NCBI RefSeq assembly: GCF_013395055.1
Contig: NZ_CP058349.1
Location: 1,610,001 to 1,674,000 of the forward strand
Length of the DNA: 64,000 nt
Reading direction: 5' to 3'
Source: Pseudomonas sp. ABC1
GTDB taxonomy: Bacteria; Pseudomonadota; Gammaproteobacteria; Pseudomonadales; Pseudomonadaceae
Shown: one piece after another, positions 17,207-26,549 of the stretch
Layout of the letters: each line of letters starts with the position of its first letter
How positions within the stretch are numbered: the stretch's first letter is position 1
Program-made: the position numbers and the translations under genes
The notes under the pieces: model-generated
The model's input: the letters and a program-made list of their open reading frames with translations, nothing else
What the model was told of the DNA's origin: nothing
The model's database searches: none

Positions 17207-18085
17207 ATGCCCTGGCTACAAGTCCGCCTTGCCATCACCCCCGACCAGGCCGAAGTCTACGAAGACGCCCTGCTGGAAGCCGGCGCGGTGTCGGTGACCT
17301 TCATGGATGCCGAAGACCAGCCGATCTTCGAGCCCGACCTGGGCACCACGCCGCTGTGGAGCAACACCCACTTGCTGGCACTGTTCGAGGAAGACACCGA
17401 CGAAGTCGCATTGCTCGGTCACCTCAGCGTACTGACCAGCGGCGCGTTGCCGACCTACCAGATCGAACGCATCGAAGACCAGGACTGGGAACGCAGCTGG
17501 ATGGACAACTTCCAGCCCATGCGCTTCGGCCGTCGCCTGTGGATCGTGCCGAGCTGGCATGAGGCACCGGACGCCGACGCGGTCAACCTGCTGCTCGACC
17601 CCGGCCTGGCCTTCGGCACCGGTACCCATCCGACCACGGCCCTGTGCCTGGAGTGGCTGGACGGACAGGAGCTGGAAGGGCTGGACGTGCTCGATTTCGG
17701 TTGCGGCTCGGGCATCCTCGCCATCGCCAGCCTGCTGCTGGGCGCGCGCCGCGCCGTCGGCACGGACATCGACGTGCAGGCGCTGGAGGCCTCCCGCGAC
17801 AACGCTGGTCGCAACGGTATCGAGGCCGAGCGCTTCCCGGTCTACCTGCCCGAACACCTGCCCCAACAGCAGGCCGATATTCTGGTCGCCAATATCCTCG
17901 CCGGGCCGCTGGTGGCGCTGTCCGCCCAGATCGCCAGCCAGATACGCACAGGCGGCAAGCTGGCCCTGTCGGGCATCCTCGCCGAACAGGCCGAGGAAGT
18001 CCGCACGGCCTATGACAAGTATTTCGAACTGGACCCGACCGCAGAAAAGGATGGCTGGGTCAGGATCAGCGGTATCCGCCGCTGA
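17207..18085 (+). CDS. prmA: Ribosomal protein L11 methyltransferase
   Basis: Trimethylates several amines of ribosomal protein L11 using SAM. The 292-aa protein has the N-terminal substrate-recognition domain (MPWLQVRLAITPDQAEVYED) and a Rossmann methyltransferase domain with LDPGLAFGTGTHPTTALCLE and the SAM loop VLDFGCGSGILAIAS. The motif LVANILAGPLV corresponds to the catalytic region. It is separated from accC by a terminator, so it has its own promoter. Confidence 0.96.
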   Translation: MPWLQVRLAITPDQAEVYEDALLEAGAVSVTFMDAEDQPIFEPDLGTTPLWSNTHLLALFEEDTDEVALLGHLSVLTSGALPTYQIERIEDQDWERSWMDNFQPMRFGRRLWIVPSWHEAPDADAVNLLLDPGLAFGTGTHPTTALCLEWLDGQELEGLDVLDFGCGSGILAIASLLLGARRAVGTDIDVQALEASRDNAGRNGIEAERFPVYLPEHLPQQQADILVANILAGPLVALSAQIASQIRTGGKLALSGILAEQAEEVRTAYDKYFELDPTAEKDGWVRISGIRR

Positions 18086-18102
18086 TGGATGCCCTGCCGG
18101 GG

Positions 18103-18150
18103 GCGCCATGCGTACCCGGCGCTCGGTGCGCGTGGCGCACCCTACACAGA
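18103..18150. repeat. GGTGCGC-type intergenic palindromic repeat
   Basis: GC-rich imperfect palindrome around GGTGCGCGTGGCGCACC (18125-18141), at the prmA-murJ junction. A related copy lies at 27664-27725. Such units are common in intergenic DNA of several pseudomonads. Confidence 0.5.
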
Positions 18151-19677
18151 GCGGCGGGCGAAATCGCGGGGGCGGAAACCCAGCAGCGCCAGGCTTCCGA
18201 AGTAGGCTGCCAGCCCCAGCAGCACCAGGCCGCCAAGGCGTAGCAGGCGCAGCAGCATGCCGTCCTCGCCCCAGGCCGGCATGTAATGCAGGGCCAACAG
18301 CAGCGCTCCACCCATCGCCATCACGGCCAGCAGCAGCTTGACGAAGAATCGCCCCCAGCCCGGCTGGGGCTGGTAATGCCCGCCCTTGCGCAACTGCCAG
18401 AACAACAGCCCGGCATTCAGGCAGGCGCCCAGCCCGATGGCCAGCGCCAGACCGGCATGGGCCAATGGGATGATCAGCAACAGGTTCAACGCCTGCGTCA
18501 CCAGCAGCGTCACCAGTGCGATCTTCACCGGCGTGCGTATGTCCTGGCGCGCGTAGAAGCCCGGCGCCAGGATCTTCACCAGGATGATCCCCAGCAACCC
18601 CACGGAGTAGGCAATCAGCGCCTGCTGGGTCATCAGCGCATCGTGGGCGGTGAACTTGCCGTACTGGAACAGCGCCACCGTCAACGGCTCGGCCAGCACC
18701 GCCAGCGCCACGGCACTGGGCAGCACCAACAGGAAGCACAGGCGCAGCCCCCAGTCGAGCAGCCGCGAATACTCGGTGTGGTCCGCCAGTGCATGGGTGC
18801 GCGACAGCGCCGGCAGCAGGATGGTCCCCAGCGCGACGCCCAGCACCCCTGACGGCAGTTCCATCAGGCGGTCGGCGTAGTACATCCAGGACACAGAGCC
18901 GGCGACCAGGAACGAGGCGAAGATGGTGTTGATGATCAGCGAAATCTGACTGACCGACACACCGAAGATCGCCGGCGCCATGAGCTTGAGTACCCGCCAG
19001 ACGCCCGTATCGCGCCAGTTCAGGCGCGGCAGCACGAGCATGCCGATCTTCTTCAGGTGCGGCAGTTGCCAGCACAGTTGCAGCACGCCGCCCATCAGCA
19101 CCGCCCAACCCAGCGCCATGATCGGCGGGTCGAAGTACGGCGCCAGGAACAGCGCGAAGACGATCATGCTGATGTTCAGCAAGGTCGGCACGAAGGCCGG
19201 CACCGAGAAACGGTTCCAGGTATTGAGCACCGCCCCGCTCAGCGAAGACAGCGAGATCAGCAGGATGTAGGGAAAGGTCACCCGCAGCAGATCGACAGTC
19301 AGCTCGAAACGCTCGACTTCGTCAGCGAAGCCCGGCGCGGAAATCCAGACGATCCAGGGCGCCGCCAGGATACCGATCAGTGTGACCAGCGCCAGCACCA
19401 GGGTCAGCAAACCACTGACATAGGCCAGGAACGTGCGTGTCGCCTCCTCCCCCTGCTGCGCCTTGTACTCGGCCAGGATCGGCACGAACGCCTGGGAAAA
19501 TGCGCCCTCGGCAAAGATACGCCGCAACAGGTTGGGCAATTTGAAGGCGACCACGAAGGCGTCGGACGCAACGCCCGCGCCGAAGATGCGGGCGATGATG
19601 GTATCGCGGACGAACCCCAGTACACGGGACAACATCGTCAGCGAGCTGACAGCAGCCAGCGACTTGAGCAGATTCAT
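18142..19677 (-). CDS. murJ: Lipid II flippase MurJ
   Basis: MOP-superfamily membrane protein that flips lipid II across the inner membrane for peptidoglycan synthesis. The 511-aa protein begins MNLLKSLAAVSSLTMLSRVLGFVRDTIIARIFGAG, the conserved MurJ N-terminus with essential arginines, and has about 14 hydrophobic helices. The open frame extends 47 codons upstream through unrelated sequence, so I start at the ATG at 19675-19677. Its tail overlaps a dispersed palindromic repeat. Converges with prmA. Confidence 0.95.
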   Translation of the reverse strand: MNLLKSLAAVSSLTMLSRVLGFVRDTIIARIFGAGVASDAFVVAFKLPNLLRRIFAEGAFSQAFVPILAEYKAQQGEEATRTFLAYVSGLLTLVLALVTLIGILAAPWIVWISAPGFADEVERFELTVDLLRVTFPYILLISLSSLSGAVLNTWNRFSVPAFVPTLLNISMIVFALFLAPYFDPPIMALGWAVLMGGVLQLCWQLPHLKKIGMLVLPRLNWRDTGVWRVLKLMAPAIFGVSVSQISLIINTIFASFLVAGSVSWMYYADRLMELPSGVLGVALGTILLPALSRTHALADHTEYSRLLDWGLRLCFLLVLPSAVALAVLAEPLTVALFQYGKFTAHDALMTQQALIAYSVGLLGIILVKILAPGFYARQDIRTPVKIALVTLLVTQALNLLLIIPLAHAGLALAIGLGACLNAGLLFWQLRKGGHYQPQPGWGRFFVKLLLAVMAMGGALLLALHYMPAWGEDGMLLRLLRLGGLVLLGLAAYFGSLALLGFRPRDFARRSV

Positions 19678-19742
19678 TGAATACCTATGCCGGCCTTGTG
19701 CCGGCGCAGAGTGTAATACAAGCCTCGAGGCGCGGACCGGAC

Positions 19743-20555
19743 TCAGCTTTGGCAGCGTGGGCAATAGACGCTGGAGCGCTGCCCCAGTCGGACTTCGCGC
19801 AGGGTACTGCCACAGCACTTGCAGGGTTGCCCGCCACGGCCGTAGACGAACAGTTCCTGCTGGAAGTAGCCAGGCTTGCCATCGCCACCAACGAAATCGC
19901 GCAGGGTGGTGCCGCCACGCTCGATAGCATGCGCCAGCACGCGCTTGATCTCGGCGCCGAGCTTCAGGTAGCGCGCCCGCGAAACCGTACCGGCAGCGCG
20001 ATTGGGGTCGATACCGGCGGCGAACAGCGCCTCGCTCGCATAGATATTGCCCACGCCGACCACCACTGCGTTGTCCATGATGAACGGCTTGATCGCCATG
20101 CTGCGCCCACGGGACGCCTGGAACAGCCGGTCGCCGTCGAAGGCATCGCTCAGCGGTTCCGGACCGAGCCGCACCAGCAGTTCATGATGGGCCGGATCGA
20201 GGCTCCAGAGCAGCGCGCCGAAGCGCCGTGGGTCGGTGTAGCGCAGCGCCAGGCCGGACTCCAGCAACAGATCGACATGCTCATGCCGCGCTGGCGGCAG
20301 GTCACCCGGCACCAGCCGAAGGCTGCCGGACATCCCCAGGTGTGCGATCAGCGTACCGGCCTCGGCACCGATCAACAGGTACTTGGCGCGCCGCTCGACA
20401 CGTTCGATCCGCTGGCCGGACAAGCGCACATCCAGGTCTTCGGGAATCGGCCAGCGCAGACGCCGCTCGCGCACGATGACACGCTCGACGCGCTGGCCGA
20501 CCAGATGCGGCTCGATACCGCGGCGGGTGGTTTCGACTTCCGGGAGTTCCGGCAT
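19743..20555 (-). CDS. mutM: Formamidopyrimidine-DNA glycosylase
   Basis: Base-excision-repair glycosylase/AP lyase that removes 8-oxoguanine and FapyG. At 270 aa it shows the N-terminal catalytic MPELPEVETTRRGIE (Pro2 nucleophile, Glu3), the conserved Lys in HLGMSGSLR, the H2TH region VGVGNIYASEALF, and the C-terminal zinc finger with C-x2-C pairs (CKCCGS and CPRC). Complete by all motifs. Confidence 0.97.
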   Translation of the reverse strand: MPELPEVETTRRGIEPHLVGQRVERVIVRERRLRWPIPEDLDVRLSGQRIERVERRAKYLLIGAEAGTLIAHLGMSGSLRLVPGDLPPARHEHVDLLLESGLALRYTDPRRFGALLWSLDPAHHELLVRLGPEPLSDAFDGDRLFQASRGRSMAIKPFIMDNAVVVGVGNIYASEALFAAGIDPNRAAGTVSRARYLKLGAEIKRVLAHAIERGGTTLRDFVGGDGKPGYFQQELFVYGRGGQPCKCCGSTLREVRLGQRSSVYCPRCQS

Positions 20556-20575
20556 GGCTAGGTTCTACTCCAGGC

Positions 20576-20908
20576 TCAGAGGTCTTCGAATTCCACGCTT
20601 TCCCCACCCTGTTCGAGGGTGGCGCGGCTCAACAGGTCACCCAGGCGCTCGCCGCTGGTATCGCAGACCCAGGCCTGCTCGGACTCGTCGTAGTCGAAGT
20701 GAAAGCCGCCTGAACGGGCCGCCACCCACAACTGCAACAGCGGCGCCTGGCGGCTGAGGATCAGTTGGCTGCCGTTATCGAAGCGCACGGTCAGTACGCC
20801 GCCGGAGTTTTCCAGATCGACATCCAATCCGCTGTCGTCGAACGCATCCTCGACGGCTTCCTGTGCGGCATCGATCAGGTCGTGGAAACGGGCTTCGCTG
20901 AGACTCAT
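20576..20908 (-). CDS. cyaY: Frataxin-like iron-sulfur cluster assembly protein CyaY
   Basis: Iron-binding regulator of IscS-based Fe-S assembly, 110 aa. It has the acidic helix EARFHDLIDAAQEAVEDAFDDSGLDVD and the beta-sheet core GGVLTVRFDNGSQLILSRQAPLLQLWVAARSGGFHF in two pieces around residues 36-72, with the family Trp in LQLWVA. In other Pseudomonas I expect cyaY between rnk and lptM, but here it sits beside mutM, 20 bp past its start side on the same strand. This is a relocation (see findings). Confidence 0.94.
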   Translation of the reverse strand: MSLSEARFHDLIDAAQEAVEDAFDDSGLDVDLENSGGVLTVRFDNGSQLILSRQAPLLQLWVAARSGGFHFDYDESEQAWVCDTSGERLGDLLSRATLEQGGESVEFEDL

Positions 20909-21017
20909 GGCATTCCTCGGTAAAAGACAGGCGGACGGCTGGCGAGCTTAGGGAGTGTCCGGCCCGACCGCAACCGCCCCGCCCGGCGAAAACGCCACGC
21001 GGCTCCGGCGACGCCGA

Positions 21018-21884
21018 TCAGGCAACACCCAGCTCGCGAATATTCTCGCGCAGCAACTGGAAGTCGTACTCGGTCAACCCGACGTAATCCAGCACCAGAG
21101 CCTCGATGGCCAGCCACTCATGGTCTTCCTTCTGATTGCCCAGCACCCGGTAGCACTTGCAGATGTGCTCGGCCATTTTCAGGATCGCCAGCAGGTTCTT
21201 GAGCTGCGCATCGCGCGCGCTTTCGTCCTGGAAGATCGACAGCGCGTTGTGGTGGTTGGCGATGGCCTCGCACAGATGGCGCGGCAGATTCCACGACTTG
21301 GCGGTGAAATAGCCCACCACCGCATGGTTGGTGTTGAGCAGCCGGTTTTCCGTATCGACGATGCGCACACCTTCGTCGGCGCAGGCATAGGACTCCTCCA
21401 GCACCTCCATATAGTTCGGAAAACGCTTGAGCATCAGTGGGATGCCGCAGTTGTGGAACAGCCCCAGGGTATAGGCCTCGTCCACCCCTTCGCAGCCGAT
21501 ACGCCGGGCCAGTGTCAGGCAAGTCATGGCGACATCCTGCGCGGTGTCCCAGAAGCGGTTGAGGGTGACGATGGTGCTGTCGCTCATTTCGCTTCTGATC
21601 GACAGCGCGTTGATCATGTTGATCACCGAGTCGCTGCCCAGCAGGTTGACGGCCCGCTGGATCGAACCGACCTTGTTGGCCAGGCCGAAATAGGGCGAGT
21701 TGACGATCTTCAGCAGCGCGCCGGAGAGCCCTGGGTCCTGGCTGATCAGGCGGGCGATGTTCCTCAGGTCCGGGCTGGGCATGACCTGCTCCATCTGCAG
21801 GTCGACCATTATCTGTGGTTGCGGCGGTACGCTGATGCCCTGCAGGACTTTCTGGATCTGCTCGGCAGTGAGCTCGTTGGGCAT
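21018..21884 (-). CDS. HDOD domain protein
   Basis: Cytoplasmic signalling-type protein of 288 aa with one HDOD domain (about residues 20-220). Signatures are ARLISQDPGLSGALLKIVNSPYFG, IQRAVNLLGSDSVINMINAL and LFHNCGIPLMLKRFP. HDOD domains resemble HD phosphohydrolases but lack the metal-binding HD pair and are usually regulatory. I start at the ATG at 21882-21884 (MPNELTAEQIQKVL); the longer frame adds 28 residues without family likeness. It is divergent from the sigma-factor operon. Confidence 0.85.
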   Translation of the reverse strand: MPNELTAEQIQKVLQGISVPPQPQIMVDLQMEQVMPSPDLRNIARLISQDPGLSGALLKIVNSPYFGLANKVGSIQRAVNLLGSDSVINMINALSIRSEMSDSTIVTLNRFWDTAQDVAMTCLTLARRIGCEGVDEAYTLGLFHNCGIPLMLKRFPNYMEVLEESYACADEGVRIVDTENRLLNTNHAVVGYFTAKSWNLPRHLCEAIANHHNALSIFQDESARDAQLKNLLAILKMAEHICKCYRVLGNQKEDHEWLAIEALVLDYVGLTEYDFQLLRENIRELGVA

Positions 21885-21987
21885 GGAAGGCTCTCGGGTG
21901 AATGGCAGGGCATTTTGCAGGCGTGCACTTTGCGCGACTCCCATGGCCCATTTCAAGCACCGCTTCACTTGTCATGAACCTATAAAC

Positions 21988-22008
21988 GAGAATTGATAAT
22001 GATTCTAT
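21988..22008. promoter_or_regulatory. Fur box upstream of the FecI-like sigma factor gene
   Basis: GAGAATTGATAATGATTCTAT resembles Fur sites of iron-starvation sigma genes (core TTGATAATGATTCT). It lies about 50 bp before the sigma gene start, so the locus should be derepressed in low iron. Confidence 0.7.
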
Positions 22009-22058
22009 ATTTGAGCTAGCATCGCCCGCCGCCGGACCTCCCCAGCCAGACGCCATCC

Positions 22059-22565
22059 GTGGACGAGCAAGCCCAGAAACTTCAACTCTATCTGACGCAC
22101 CGTGCCGCGCTGGTGGACTACGCCACGCCCATCACGGGCTGCCGCGCGCAGGCCGAAGAGGTGGTGCAGGAAGCCTGGCTGCGCTTCAGCCAGGCCAGCC
22201 ACGAACCCCTGAATCAGCCACAGGCCTACTTGTACCGTATCGTCCGCAACCTGGCGCTGGACCAGCTTCGCCAGACGAACAAGACGCCAGGAACCGACGA
22301 CCCGCAGGCGACCATCGTGGGCCTGGTCGCCAGCACACCCTCCCCGGAACAGCAGGTCTGCCAGCAGGACGAACTGCGCCTGATCGCCGAAGCACTGGAA
22401 AGGCTGCCGATGCGCACCCGCATCGCGTTCGAGATGCATCGCCTGGGCGGGCACACCTTGCAGCAGATCGCCGCCCACCTGGATATTTCCGTCGGCCTGG
22501 CCCACCAACTGGTGCACAGCGCCCTCGCGCACTGCGCAGCCTGCCTGGATGACGAGGTGGAGTGA
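22059..22565 (+). CDS. FecI-type ECF sigma factor
   Basis: Extracytoplasmic-function sigma factor of the iron-starvation group, 168 aa. Sigma region 2 is seen in ALVDYATPITGCRAQAEEVVQEAWLRFSQ and RIVRNLALDQLRQ; region 4 in LERLPMRTRIAFEMHRLGGHTLQQIAAHLDISVGLAHQLV (about residues 117-156). It starts with GTG at 22059, for which no clear Shine-Dalgarno is visible and no in-frame ATG lies nearby. It is followed by its presumed anti-sigma/regulator gene and a signalling TonB-dependent receptor, the classical cell-surface-signalling trio, and a Fur box precedes it. Confidence 0.9.
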   Translation: MDEQAQKLQLYLTHRAALVDYATPITGCRAQAEEVVQEAWLRFSQASHEPLNQPQAYLYRIVRNLALDQLRQTNKTPGTDDPQATIVGLVASTPSPEQQVCQQDELRLIAEALERLPMRTRIAFEMHRLGGHTLQQIAAHLDISVGLAHQLVHSALAHCAACLDDEVE

Positions 22566-22619
22566 TGTACCATTGTCGCCCTGTGAACGAGATACCCCAT
22601 CCACCCTGCGCCGACAGAC

Positions 22620-23552
22620 ATGCCGATGAATGACCCCCTGACCGACAGCGCGCTCGACTGGTTGCTGCGCCTGCAGGCCGCACCGGCGGACCAACGCCTG
22701 CGCACGGAGTGCGAGGCGTGGCAGCAAGCCGCGCCGGAGCATGCCCGGGCCTGGCGCAAGGCGCAGCGGGTCTGGGCCTTGAGTGGCGCACTGCCGGCGA
22801 CGACCGCCACGCACTGGCCGTCGCCCACGACGACAACCGCCCCTCGGCGCCAGAACCGCTGGCGCCGGCCGCTGGCGCTGGCCGCTTGCCTGCTGCTGGC
22901 CGGCATCATTTTCCTGCTGCGCCCACAGGCGGACATTCAAGCCCCGTCTGGCCCGGCCCGGCATATGGCGCTGGAAGACGGCAGCCAGCTGTGGCTGAGA
23001 GGTGGCGCGGCCGTCGAACTGTATTTCGACGAACAGCAACGACGTCTCGAACTGCTGCGCGGCGATGCGTTCTTCGAAGTGAAGAAGGACACCCGCAGCT
23101 TCACCGTGCTGGCCGCCGGGCAGCAGGTGACGGTGACCGGTACAGGCTTCTCCGTCGGCCTCGGGCCGCACTACCTGGAAGTCGCCGTGGCCCACGGCTC
23201 GGTACGCGTGGACAGCCAGGCCGGCACTGCCGGGCTGGGCAAGGGTCAACGCTGGCGGCTCGACCGCCAGAGCGGCCTGGCCCAGCTCGACACCCTCCCC
23301 CCGACGCAGATCGCCGCCTGGCGCAACGACCAGTTGATCGCCCGGGACCAGAGCATCGAGGAGTTGCTGGAACAGGTTCGCCAGCACTATCCCGGCTGGA
23401 TCATCCTGCGTGCCCCCGAACTGGCGAACCGCCGCGTGACCGGGCTCTATGACCTGAGCGATCCCAGGACGGCGCTGCAAGCCCTGGTCACGCCCCATGG
23501 CGGCACGGTCCACAACTGGTCGCCCTACGTACTGGTCATCGACCAGAAATAA
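22620..23552 (+). CDS. FecR-type anti-sigma / sigma regulator
   Basis: Single-pass inner-membrane regulator, 310 aa. The cytoplasmic N-terminal DUF4880-like domain shows ALDWLLRLQAAPADQRLRTECEAWQ and HARAWRKAQRVW, one transmembrane helix lies at about residues 82-98 (PLALAACLLLAGIIFLL), and the periplasmic FecR domain follows (ALEDGSQLWLRGGAAVELYF, LLRGDAFFEVKKDTRSFTVLA). The C-terminal STN-like segment should contact the receptor signalling domain. An ATG two codons later (22626) is an equal alternative start. Separated from the sigma gene by 54 bp. Confidence 0.92.
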   Translation: MPMNDPLTDSALDWLLRLQAAPADQRLRTECEAWQQAAPEHARAWRKAQRVWALSGALPATTATHWPSPTTTTAPRRQNRWRRPLALAACLLLAGIIFLLRPQADIQAPSGPARHMALEDGSQLWLRGGAAVELYFDEQQRRLELLRGDAFFEVKKDTRSFTVLAAGQQVTVTGTGFSVGLGPHYLEVAVAHGSVRVDSQAGTAGLGKGQRWRLDRQSGLAQLDTLPPTQIAAWRNDQLIARDQSIEELLEQVRQHYPGWIILRAPELANRRVTGLYDLSDPRTALQALVTPHGGTVHNWSPYVLVIDQK

Positions 23553-23623
23553 CCTTTGCGGTAGCCACGCCGCAGGTTGCAGGACAGGCATTGCCTTGCC
23601 TGACCTGCATGCGAATATTTTCT

Positions 23624-23649
23624 GAAAATTTCCCAGCGATCTCCGTCTT
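23624..23649 (+). promoter_or_regulatory. Candidate ECF-type promoter of the receptor gene
   Basis: GAAAAT at 23624-23629 and CGTCTT at 23644-23649, spaced 14 bp, resemble -35/-10 elements read by iron-starvation sigma factors. The spacing is short of the usual 15-17, so this is tentative. Confidence 0.3.
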
Positions 23650-23708
23650 TGTCCGACGCAAGCGATTTGCGCTTGCATCTGCCATTAAAAGACAAAGGGG
23701 AATCGTTC

Positions 23709-26444
23709 GTGCCAAAGCCCTCCAAGCGCCCCCGCGCTCACCGCCACAAGGCCCTGGCGCTGCTCAACGCCACCACGCTCGCCCTGCTGCTGACCGGCTC
23801 GGCGTTCGCCTCATCCTTGCAGCAGGTCCATGCCTTCGATATCGAAGCGCAACCGCTGGCCGACGCATTGATCCATTTCGGCCAGCAGGCCGGTATCCAG
23901 ATCAGCGTGGACAGCCAGCTCCTGCGCGGCAAGGCGGCACAGCCACTGCATGGCGAATACAGCGGTAGCGAGGCCCTGCAGCATCTGCTGTCGGGTAGTG
24001 GGTTGTACTGGAAGGAAAGCGAGCCGGGGCTGCTGACCCTGGAGCAGGCTGACGGGGAACCCGTGGCGCTGGAGAACATCCAGGTCTCCAGCGGACTTTC
24101 ACAACAGGGCGAGACGGTGATCGTCCGCGACACCTTCCGCAAACTGCCGTCCGGCAACGGTGACCTGACCAGTGTCCTGAAACTCCACCCCAACGTGCAG
24201 TTCGGCAATGACCAGTTGAGCAGCCGCACGCCCGGCGAGATCACGCCGGCCAATGTCAGCATCAACGGTGCCAAGTTCTACCAGAACGCCTTCCTGATCG
24301 ATGGCCTGAATATGAACAACGACCTCGACCCGGCGATACAGGCACACAACCAGGCGGATTCTGTGCCGGGGCGGAGCCAGGGCCTGGCACTGGATACCGA
24401 CCTGCTGGACAACATCAAGGTGCTCGACAGCAATGTCTCTGCAGCCTATGGCGGCTTCAACGGCGGCGTGATCGAGGCCGCGACCCGGCGACCGAGCAAG
24501 GACTTCCATGGCCGTTTCTCGGCACAGATGACACGCTCGTCCTGGACACGCTTCCACGTCGACGACGACGAAGAGGCGCAATTCGAATCCTCCAGCTCCA
24601 GCACCAGTTCCTACCAACCGGACTTCAAGAAGTTGGTTCTGCGCAGCACGCTGGAAGGCCACCTGACCGACGATTTCGGCTTGCTGGCCAGCTTCAGCCA
24701 GAAGACCTCGACCATACCCGTCGATATGTTTTCGTATAACAACCAGGGCAGAACCGGCTACCAGGCCACTCAGCAGGATCAGAAACGCAAGATCGAGAAC
24801 CTGTTCCTCAAAGGCGTCTGGACGGTAAACGACCGACTCGACCTGGAGGCCAGCCTGACCCTCGCACCAGAGGAAGCCAGCTATTACCGTGACAACGCAC
24901 TCGACACCGGCTACACCGTCGAGTCGGGCGGCACGCAGTTCAACCTGAAGGCCAATCACCAGACCGACATCGCCCGCTTCGAACACGCGCTGGGCCTGAG
25001 CCGCCTGGAAAACTCCCGTGACTCGGATGCCGACGACTGGTGGAACTGGGTCAAGAGCAGCGAACGCAACTGGGGCGTCACCAGCGCGATGGAGGGTGGC
25101 TACGGCGACATCGAACAGCGTCAGGACAGCCTCCAGTACAAACTGGATATCCACTGGAACAGCTTCAACGCACTGGGTGCGCGCCACACCCTGCAGAGCG
25201 GCCTCGACTACCAGCGCCAGCAGATCAACTATGAGCGCCTGAGCAATTCACGCACCTATGTCTTGAGTACACTGGGTAGCGGCAATTGCACATCTGCCCA
25301 GAGCCTTGGCGGCAGCACCTACTGCTATGGCCAGAGCGGCCTGAATCAGTATGTCCGGCAGATCAGCGAATACCGGCCAGGCGAGATCGACTTCAGCCTC
25401 GACCGCTGGGCCTTGTACCTGCAGGACGACATGAGCATCGCCCGCCTCAGCGTGCGTCCTGGCCTGCGCCTCGATGGCGATGACTACATGGACAAGACCA
25501 CCCTGGCGCCGCGCCTGGCAGTGGAATACGACCTGTTCGGCGATGCCAGCACCCGTCTGATTGCTGGCGCCAACCGCTACTACGGGCGTAGTGCCGCTGC
25601 CTGGAAGCTGCGTGATGGCCGCAACACATTGCAGAGCCGCTACACCCGCACCAACCAAAATGCAGCCTGGACCACCACACCACAGCTCAACACCACTCGC
25701 TTCAATACCCTCGACATCCCCTACGATGACGAATGGACGCTGGGGGTCACCCAGCAGTGGCAATCACTGGAGTTCGCACTCAAGTACGTCAACCGCCGGG
25801 GTCGCGACCAGATCATCAACGAACCAGGCCCGACCAGCAGCGACCCGAGCCTGAGCAGCAGCTACGAGATCTACACCAACAATGGCTGGAGCGACACAGA
25901 GACCTGGACCCTCACCGTCACCCCCTTGCACAGCCTGGACTGGCAAGGCACGCGCAACAGCGTCCAACTGGCCCTGGACTGGCGCGATCATGAGACCAAC
26001 CACACCACCTACGATGACGACTACGAAGACCGCTACGTCTACTTCGAAGGCAAGCGCATCCATATCAGCCAGCTTCCCCCGGACGACTACAACCGCGACT
26101 GGACCGTGCGCCTGACCAGCATTACGGAAATACCGGACTGGAATATCAGCCTGAGCAACTTCTGGCGTTATCGCGCGGGCTTCGAGCGAGTCGAGCGCAC
26201 ATATCCCTTCCAGACCGTCAATGGCGACCGCGTCTATGCGACAGAAAAATACTCGCCCACGCTGAGCTGGGACATACGCATCGGCTGGGAGCTGCCGACA
26301 GCCCGGGAGCAGGCGCTGTTCGTCAACCTGGATGTGTTCAACCTGCTCGACAGCAAGACCGTCAGCGACCGCAGCAACATCACCGATGCCATGGTGTACG
26401 AAACCGGTCGCCAGTTCTGGCTGGAAGTCGGCTACCGCTTCTGA
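23709..26444 (+). CDS. TonB-dependent receptor with N-terminal signalling (STN) domain
   Basis: Outer-membrane active transporter and signal transducer of about 911 aa. After a signal peptide (HKALALLNATTLALLLTGSAFA) comes a secretin/TonB N-terminal signalling domain (about residues 40-100: HAFDIEAQPLADALIHFGQQ, HLLSGSGLYWKESEPGLLTL). Next are the plug (PANVSINGAKFYQNAFLIDG, LDNIKVLDSNVSAAYGGFNG) and a beta-barrel ending FWLEVGYRF with terminal Phe. I choose the GTG at 23709 (AAGGGG 8 nt upstream) over a TTG 60 bp earlier. The ligand is unknown; the plug does not look like a classical siderophore receptor to me. It is paired with FecI/FecR-like genes before it and a di-heme peroxidase after it. 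Confidence 0.88.
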   Translation: MPKPSKRPRAHRHKALALLNATTLALLLTGSAFASSLQQVHAFDIEAQPLADALIHFGQQAGIQISVDSQLLRGKAAQPLHGEYSGSEALQHLLSGSGLYWKESEPGLLTLEQADGEPVALENIQVSSGLSQQGETVIVRDTFRKLPSGNGDLTSVLKLHPNVQFGNDQLSSRTPGEITPANVSINGAKFYQNAFLIDGLNMNNDLDPAIQAHNQADSVPGRSQGLALDTDLLDNIKVLDSNVSAAYGGFNGGVIEAATRRPSKDFHGRFSAQMTRSSWTRFHVDDDEEAQFESSSSSTSSYQPDFKKLVLRSTLEGHLTDDFGLLASFSQKTSTIPVDMFSYNNQGRTGYQATQQDQKRKIENLFLKGVWTVNDRLDLEASLTLAPEEASYYRDNALDTGYTVESGGTQFNLKANHQTDIARFEHALGLSRLENSRDSDADDWWNWVKSSERNWGVTSAMEGGYGDIEQRQDSLQYKLDIHWNSFNALGARHTLQSGLDYQRQQINYERLSNSRTYVLSTLGSGNCTSAQSLGGSTYCYGQSGLNQYVRQISEYRPGEIDFSLDRWALYLQDDMSIARLSVRPGLRLDGDDYMDKTTLAPRLAVEYDLFGDASTRLIAGANRYYGRSAAAWKLRDGRNTLQSRYTRTNQNAAWTTTPQLNTTRFNTLDIPYDDEWTLGVTQQWQSLEFALKYVNRRGRDQIINEPGPTSSDPSLSSSYEIYTNNGWSDTETWTLTVTPLHSLDWQGTRNSVQLALDWRDHETNHTTYDDDYEDRYVYFEGKRIHISQLPPDDYNRDWTVRLTSITEIPDWNISLSNFWRYRAGFERVERTYPFQTVNGDRVYATEKYSPTLSWDIRIGWELPTAREQALFVNLDVFNLLDSKTVSDRSNITDAMVYETGRQFWLEVGYRF

Positions 26445-26549
26445 TCCATCACCTGCCGTAACGCCCTTGCCTGCCAGCGCATGCGCACCAGGCAAGTCCG
26501 CGCTTACGGCGACCTGCCACCGCAGGCATAACCATAACTACCAGAAACC

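Noticed and set aside
23649..23708. TTG start giving the TonB receptor 20 more residues
   Set aside because: The GTG at 23709 has a good ribosome binding site and gives a normal signal peptide.
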